DNA of 64,000 nucleotides, taken from NCBI GenBank assembly GCA_935421135.1, contig OW285187.1:33916818-33980817 (forward strand), written 5' to 3'. This stretch comes from Bugulina stolonifera (Eukaryota; Bryozoa; Gymnolaemata; Cheilostomatida; Bugulidae). The notes under the pieces are model-generated. The model did no database searches and was not told the origin of the DNA. It saw only the letters and a program-made list of their open reading frames with translations. Positions 58,901-64,000 of the stretch are shown in pieces. The stretch's first letter is position 1; the number at the start of each line of letters is the position of its first letter. A program made the position numbers and the translations under genes.

Positions 58901-61900
58901 GAGACAAACCGGAGAATCATATAACTTTTCATCCTTCTGCACCCATCTGGCATGTAGATTTGTTCTTACACCACGCCCTAGTCTGGGTGATCCTGGCTGA
59001 TCTGACACTGCTTTGGCTTCCAATAAATGTTTGAGTCCAGCAACATGATCTTTGTGGTTGGCTCGTTGTATTCGCCATGTGCCTTTAGATTTACTGTTTC
59101 GTTCATTTAATACAGGCGTGGTGATGTCCGACTCTATACCACTAAAATACATATAGATATATCTGATACTACCCTAGAAGCAGAAATCACTTGCATAGTT
59201 TAGTCTCGCTAACAGGTTCAACTATGCCGGAAATATGATGAACACTATCTTCACCATAACCATTAGTTGGAGTTGCCCTTTTAATGAAGTAGGGAATATA
59301 ACTCCAAATTGAGGATATATTTTTAAGCAAATGCGAAACATTAGACAGTTTGCCCTTTAAGATAAAAGCATCTGTGCTCTTAGTTTTAAAACCACTCTTG
59401 GTAACAAACTCAGCTTTAAAACAGTACATTATATGCAGAAGAAGTATAGACATGAGCACATCATATGGTCATCAATTTCTTTTCAAACGAACCAAATATT
59501 TGCCTTTTTAATCACAAACCTGGATGAAGATGAGCTTGAAATAGCTGGGGAAGGGGGTGTCACCTCCCTCTTAGTCTCTAACTCAGTGACTCTTTTCTGG
59601 GCCTCAGCTAGTCTAAGTTCAGCAGCTTTTTTCTCCTTCTCCGCCTCTACTAAGGCCAACCTCCTCCTCTTCTCCTCAATCATCTGTTCACGAATTCTTT
59701 GTTCCTCTGCAACTTGGATCAACTCATTCTCCTACAATAATTTGCATTTCAGAGTTATCCTCCCATGTGTCAACTCTTTAATGAGAAGACAACTTCATAT
59801 AATCTACACTTGCAACACAATGGGTGAAGAAATACTGATAGACCTTGCTTCTTGTTTGAAACAAGGTACTTTAGTTGCAGTAGATAACCAATACAACTGA
59901 GTCATCAAAAGTTATGCACTCACCCTCTGCTGGTGTATGTTGACATCATGGTTATTTAAATCTTTCAGGTCAGCACACATCCTCTCACTCCGCTCCGCCA
60001 TGGAGATGAGGAAAGATTTAGCCTGGGCCTGCTTCCTTGCCTCGAGTATTTGCCTGAGTTGTTTAGCCTTCTTTGAGTGAATAAATCTTCTCACTAGACT
60101 CTGTACAATCACCACCTTCTTCACTCTTCTCTCCATCACAAGGTTCAGCTGTTCAGGGTGCCAGTATTTCAGAAATACCTTCAAACATTCACACAGAATA
60201 CGCTTCAGCCAGAACTTGAATTCAAGTTGGAAGCAGATTTTATGTTGGTCAAACTACGTACTTACATAAACTTTTATAGAATTTGGTCAAAGATGAAGTT
60301 GAGCATTCATTCTTACGTGCAACTTTCACCACCCAGTGAATATACTACACATATAACTAACTGAAGCATAGGCACTACATGTATTTCAAAAATAACTTTT
60401 GAATGTTCTCACACAAACATACTTATTAAAGCTTATTCTACCAACCAGTAACAATAGCCCATATAGTACATGTACACACATAAACAAATAGTTACATACA
60501 TGTACCATTAGGTCTCCGCAAACGTACCTTATTAGAGCCCAGCTCCCACCTATGTAGCCCAGCCTCTCTCAGTATGGTGTGACATGTAACAGCAGTTGCC
60601 TCAACAGTGCTTGACAATTGGTAACTAATGAACTTGTATCTAAAGTATATCGTACTAGAGTTAATATAATATTATGGTAACACATAAGATTATCACCATA
60701 AAGAATATTTCAGTGATAGATATTGGGTTTTTTTAGAAGATAATAGGAACGAACCTCTCTATGAATGTTTGAAACAGCAGACGGACTGGAAACCCTTCGT
60801 GTCTTATCCTCACCGTTTCCAAGATCCCAGTGTATTTCAGTTGCTGGGCAACCAGCTTCTTTTCAAACAGTTTACACGTTTGCATGCTGTTTGGTTTGAT
60901 ACACCTAATGAAATGTGGCTGACTTTGCATTAATTTAGTAGTAAGTGCTGCCAGGGAATCCTACAATATATAAGGAGATAAATTACAAGTAAAGACAACT
61001 CCTACATGCATTCTGAAAGCAGAGTAACTTGGTTGGCTAGAAAGAACAAGTATTATACAGTAGTTAGACTTCTCAGGTTACATGTAGTATAAAACAACCA
61101 CTCCTCAAAGCCTATCCACTTGATGACAAAATGCCATTAGCATGGTATAGTTGGAGGTGCCTTGCCTTCCCTGTATAACATAACACTGAGTCATTGATAA
61201 TAGTCAGTTGCTCTTCAGATTTGTATAGTTTTTGGTCTGAAATGAAGGAAGTACATCTCCAAATTTCTGATATACTTTAATTAACGGAAGTGCATGGCGT
61301 GGAAAGAAACACTGTATACAGTAAATATACCTGGAACTGTGAGCCTGCTGTTCTGTGTTTATAGAATGACTCATCTTGAATCTCTTTGAGTGCCCTCTTC
61401 ATGCTATAAATATATACATATACATCACACTATCATTCTACCAATATATACATATAGTACATCATACTATCAATATACACATATAGTACATCACACTATC
61501 ATACTATCAATATATACATATACATCATACTATCATACTATCAATATACACATATACATCACACTATCATACTATCAATATATACATATAGTACATCACA
61601 CTATCAAATTATGAATATATACATATACATCATACTATCACATTATCAAACTATCACACTATCATACTATCATACTATAAATATATACATATACATCACA
61701 CTAACATTTCAAGCTGTTGGTGAGGTGCAGTAGAGAGTAGATGATTGATTGATAGAACATGATACAGGAAAGTTTAAAGACTTGTGTAGTGTGCACAGCT
61801 GGTTTGAGCATAATATAGTCAAGTCAATATCGATAAGACCATATGACAGAAATGTGGAGTTACTTGATAATAATTTACTACTTGTTTTACGTAAGCATCA

Positions 61901-63718
61901 CACATCACATCACACTGAGTATTTTAGCAACGCAGTTTTGAGTTACGAGTTATTCAATGTATCAGTGTCAGACCTCCTTCAAACAGCACCATGACACCGC
62001 TGTGGAAGTAAAGGATCCAGAGACTTACTTCTGTTTAACTTTTCTGCCAGCTGATTTAGACAAACTTCTCCCCCTTTCTAAAGTTGGCTGTTTGCACATC
62101 AGTATTGACTTTTTTCTCCGTAACTCCTGACTTCTACAAAGTGATTCACCAAAATATTAGATGAATAATTTGAAAACATTGTTGATGATAATAATAATAA
62201 AAACAAGTTGGACTTGCTGGGCATTCTACTAGTGAGTGAAACCACACTGGAAGCAGTGGGACTAGCCTTTACCCACAGATGTCCACGGGTCTACCATAGC
62301 ATTGCTATGGGATAGCTGTACTTGATATGAAGGCCGAACCCAAGAATAACCAATGTCCTATTTTCTAACATGCTATGACTATCTGGTAGCAAGTATCCTA
62401 ATGGAGGCCGCAATTGAAAAGAATTAATGAAGATATACATAATATGATACAACGTACATGCATTACATCATGTTCATGTATATCAGTATATCAGTTCACT
62501 TCCTTATGTATTCCATTGAGCAAACTATTTACGACAAAAGAGTTTATAATAATAATAATATACATGTAATATCCAATTATTCAAGTTCTTTGAAGATAGA
62601 TCTGCTAAGAAGCCTCTCCTAAAATATTAAACTCTTCTTATTGTCCTAATATTCCATTATTTATTGTCATTCAAGATATGAATCATACAACCCAATGTCC
62701 AGTAGCTTGAAACATCATACTCCATAACATGATACTACATACTATGTACTATATAGTATACACTCCATGTTATGGTCTGCTATCATACTACTCTAGTACA
62801 ACTGATATCTATTATACAACTACAGTATACAAACTATAATATATGCAATACTTTACAGCTTGTATTATTATAAATAGCCTACCAATATTATACATGACTA
62901 GTAGCATATGAATAAATTTTACAAGTAGACAGCCTAGTTAAACTATTATAACACTCATTATGTAATGATGTAGTGATACTTACTCTGTAACTAGCTCAGC
63001 CCCATCCTCAGAGAAATGAGAGAAGAGCTGATAGATCATTCCGGATTCACTGCGCTGCAGACATTCCAGAATATTCTGGCTGAGAGTATCACGATTGGTC
63101 TCCAGCATACCGGACACTGTGTATGTAACCTGGTAATAGTGAACACTACATATCTTGTATTCTGCATACCCTATACATAATATGCATATAAATGCTATAC
63201 TCTGTTATACCATTCATACAGCCTAGCTCAGTCTTTACTATTATCATGGAAATACAAGCATAAAATAATAAAAGTATATTGAATAATACGAATTGTCAAC
63301 CATTTTGGCAGAAAAATGAAATATTGATCATCGTGCATTATCAAATAATATATTGGAAGATGTGGATGTGGAAAAAAAATTTAGATATAAAGTAATACTA
63401 GACGTATTTTTAATTTTTATTCCTTGTATCTCAACACTAGTCCTAGTATCAAAATATAAGTAATAAAAATCAAAAATGCATCAAGCACTACTTTATAAAA
63501 TAATACATAGTAATATTACATTATGTATGTTATGTAGCTACCACTTTACTCACCGAACCAGCGTAATGTTGGACGGTAAATAAAGGCTCTCTGCCTTTCT
63601 CCTTCCTGATGAACGAATGTTTAGCTAAGTGTTTCTTTATCTTCTCCAAGAGACTGTGTGCAGTAGCTTTGGGGAACTTGCTCTCTTCGTCTATGAGTGC
63701 ATATAGTCCTATGGGCCT
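55936..63718 (-). CDS. Unconventional myosin with C-terminal SMAD-type MH2 domain (5' part outside window)
   Basis: Exons (minus): 63718-63554, 63129-62984, 62133-62029, 61403-61331, 60960-60755, 60639-60528, 60178-59924, 59731-59520, 59141-58910, 58555-58497, 58324-58213, 58006-57915, 57809-57662, 57480-57322, 57235-57031, 56816-56752, 56623-56524, 56045-55936: 2556 bases, 851 visible residues; every phase closes. Motor, lower half: DEESKFPKAT, FTVQHYAGSVTYTV, then PHFIRCIKPN, LVAQQLKYTGILETVRIRHEG, and converter GSNKVFLKYWHPEQLN (this FLxYxHxEQLN form resembles class III myosins). Neck: one IQ-like segment VVIVQSLVRRFIHSKKAKQL, then a charged single helix (EEQRIREQMIEEKRRRLALV). After a polar linker of about 150 residues comes an MH2 domain at about 575-755: WCKLVYMEKSQR, STVKVDGAHYSSD, VRRIREYIGKGLQLQ, EGDIWVKKLGINDICVQD, VIFDMKEFRGHV, LVKSATDVMETPCWINVIHL. 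These match SMAD4-type blocks (WCSIAYFE, VDG, HIGKGVQL, EGDVWV, IKVFDLRQC, TPCWIEIHL). The tail ends WAKLKQGSGS with no SSxS motif. Nearest myosin class not settled. Confidence 0.85.
59203..59459 (-). other. Protein-like ORF inside a myosin intron, possible cassette exon
   Basis: Open for about 90 codons on the gene strand with a polar, non-repetitive composition (TDAFILKGKLSNVSHLLKNI, YGEDSVHHISGIVEPVSETK) and a GTGATT donor-like site near 59202 in phase 2, compatible with the next exon. The only AG before it (TTTTAAAG) gives the wrong phase for the preceding exon, so it was left out of the main model. Confidence 0.25.
61403..61700 (-). repeat. TATAG/CATATA tandem repeat adjoining a myosin exon acceptor
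   Basis: Gene-strand units like TATATGTATATATTGATAG and ATGATAGTATGATG. The acceptor used (TATATATTTATAG, exon start 61403) is the last unit of the array, so several near-identical AG sites lie upstream. Confidence 0.75.
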
Positions 63719-63724
63719 CTACAA

Positions 63725-63960
63725 CAGACTCAGCGTGCTTATACAGTGGATAACAGAGACTCTGTGTGCTTATACAGTGAGTAACAGAGACTCTGTGTGC
63801 TTATACAGTGAGTAACAGAGACTCTGTGTGCTTATACAGTGAGTAACAGAGACTCCGTGTGCTTATACAGTGAGTAACAGAGACTCAGTGTGCTTATACA
63901 GTAAGTAACAGAGACTCAGTGTACTTATACAGTAAGTAACAGAGACTCAGCGTGCATTTC
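63725..63960 (-). repeat. 31-bp minisatellite upstream of a myosin exon acceptor
   Basis: About seven units of CAGTGAGTAACAGAGACTCT plus GTGTGCTTATA. The acceptor of exon 63718-63554 (GAGTCTGTTGTAG on the gene strand) lies in a diverged end copy. Confidence 0.9.
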
Positions 63961-64000
63961 ATTTTCCTGTGTCATGAACAGGAATATTTTATGAAAAAGC

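Overview
This window is animal nuclear DNA. Its genes are split into many short exons with GT..AG introns, the introns are AT-rich and carry many minisatellites, and the proteins are animal ones (a SPRY/SOCS-box adaptor, an MH2 domain of the SMAD type, CEP131, KIF19, HID1). MH2/SMAD domains point to Metazoa. The compact gene spacing and the very frequent TACATGTA-like octamers look like an early-branching animal such as a demosponge, but the species is an inference. I built the gene models by hand: I looked for GT/AG sites, required every splice phase to close, and compared the proteins with family members known to me.

Layout. 1-9837 (+): glycine dehydrogenase (GLDC), 5' end outside the window. 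15195-11428 (-): SPSB3. 17511-25864 (+): HID1, complete. 34793-26984 (-): CEP131, complete. 51733-37201 (-): KIF19, a kinesin-8, complete. 53867-55476 (+): an RCCD1-like RCC1-repeat protein. From the right edge (63718) to 55936 (-): the C-terminal part of an unconventional myosin whose tail reads without a break into a SMAD-type MH2 domain. Pairs are convergent (GLDC/SPSB3, HID1/CEP131, RCCD1/myosin), divergent (SPSB3/HID1, KIF19/RCCD1) or tandem (CEP131 after KIF19, both ciliary/centrosomal proteins).

Two things stand out. First, the myosin-MH2 fusion: a motor, an IQ neck and a charged helix joined to a phosphopeptide-binding/oligomerising signalling domain, in a domain order I do not recognise. 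Second, a repeated pattern in at least four of the seven genes: minisatellites or short tandem duplications that contain a splice junction. The repeat unit includes the end of an exon plus the working 5' or 3' splice site, so each intron carries a series of near-identical donor or acceptor sites (SPSB3 39 bp, HID1 41 bp and about 44 bp, CEP131 30/31 bp and 34 bp, KIF19 62 bp; two weaker cases in the myosin gene). In SPSB3 the unit is a multiple of three and stays open, so alternative donor use would add 13-residue steps inside the SPRY domain; in HID1 upstream acceptors would lead to a stop.

Other items: a probable hAT-type non-autonomous element with an internal CTACAG satellite in SPSB3 intron 3, a nine-copy array of a tRNA D-arm/A-box sequence, two adjacent perfect hairpins in a HID1 intron, a 38-bp perfect palindrome and a fold-back element in KIF19 introns, and a pair of related about 95-bp elements in HID1. 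No rRNA, complete tRNA or CRISPR array was seen.
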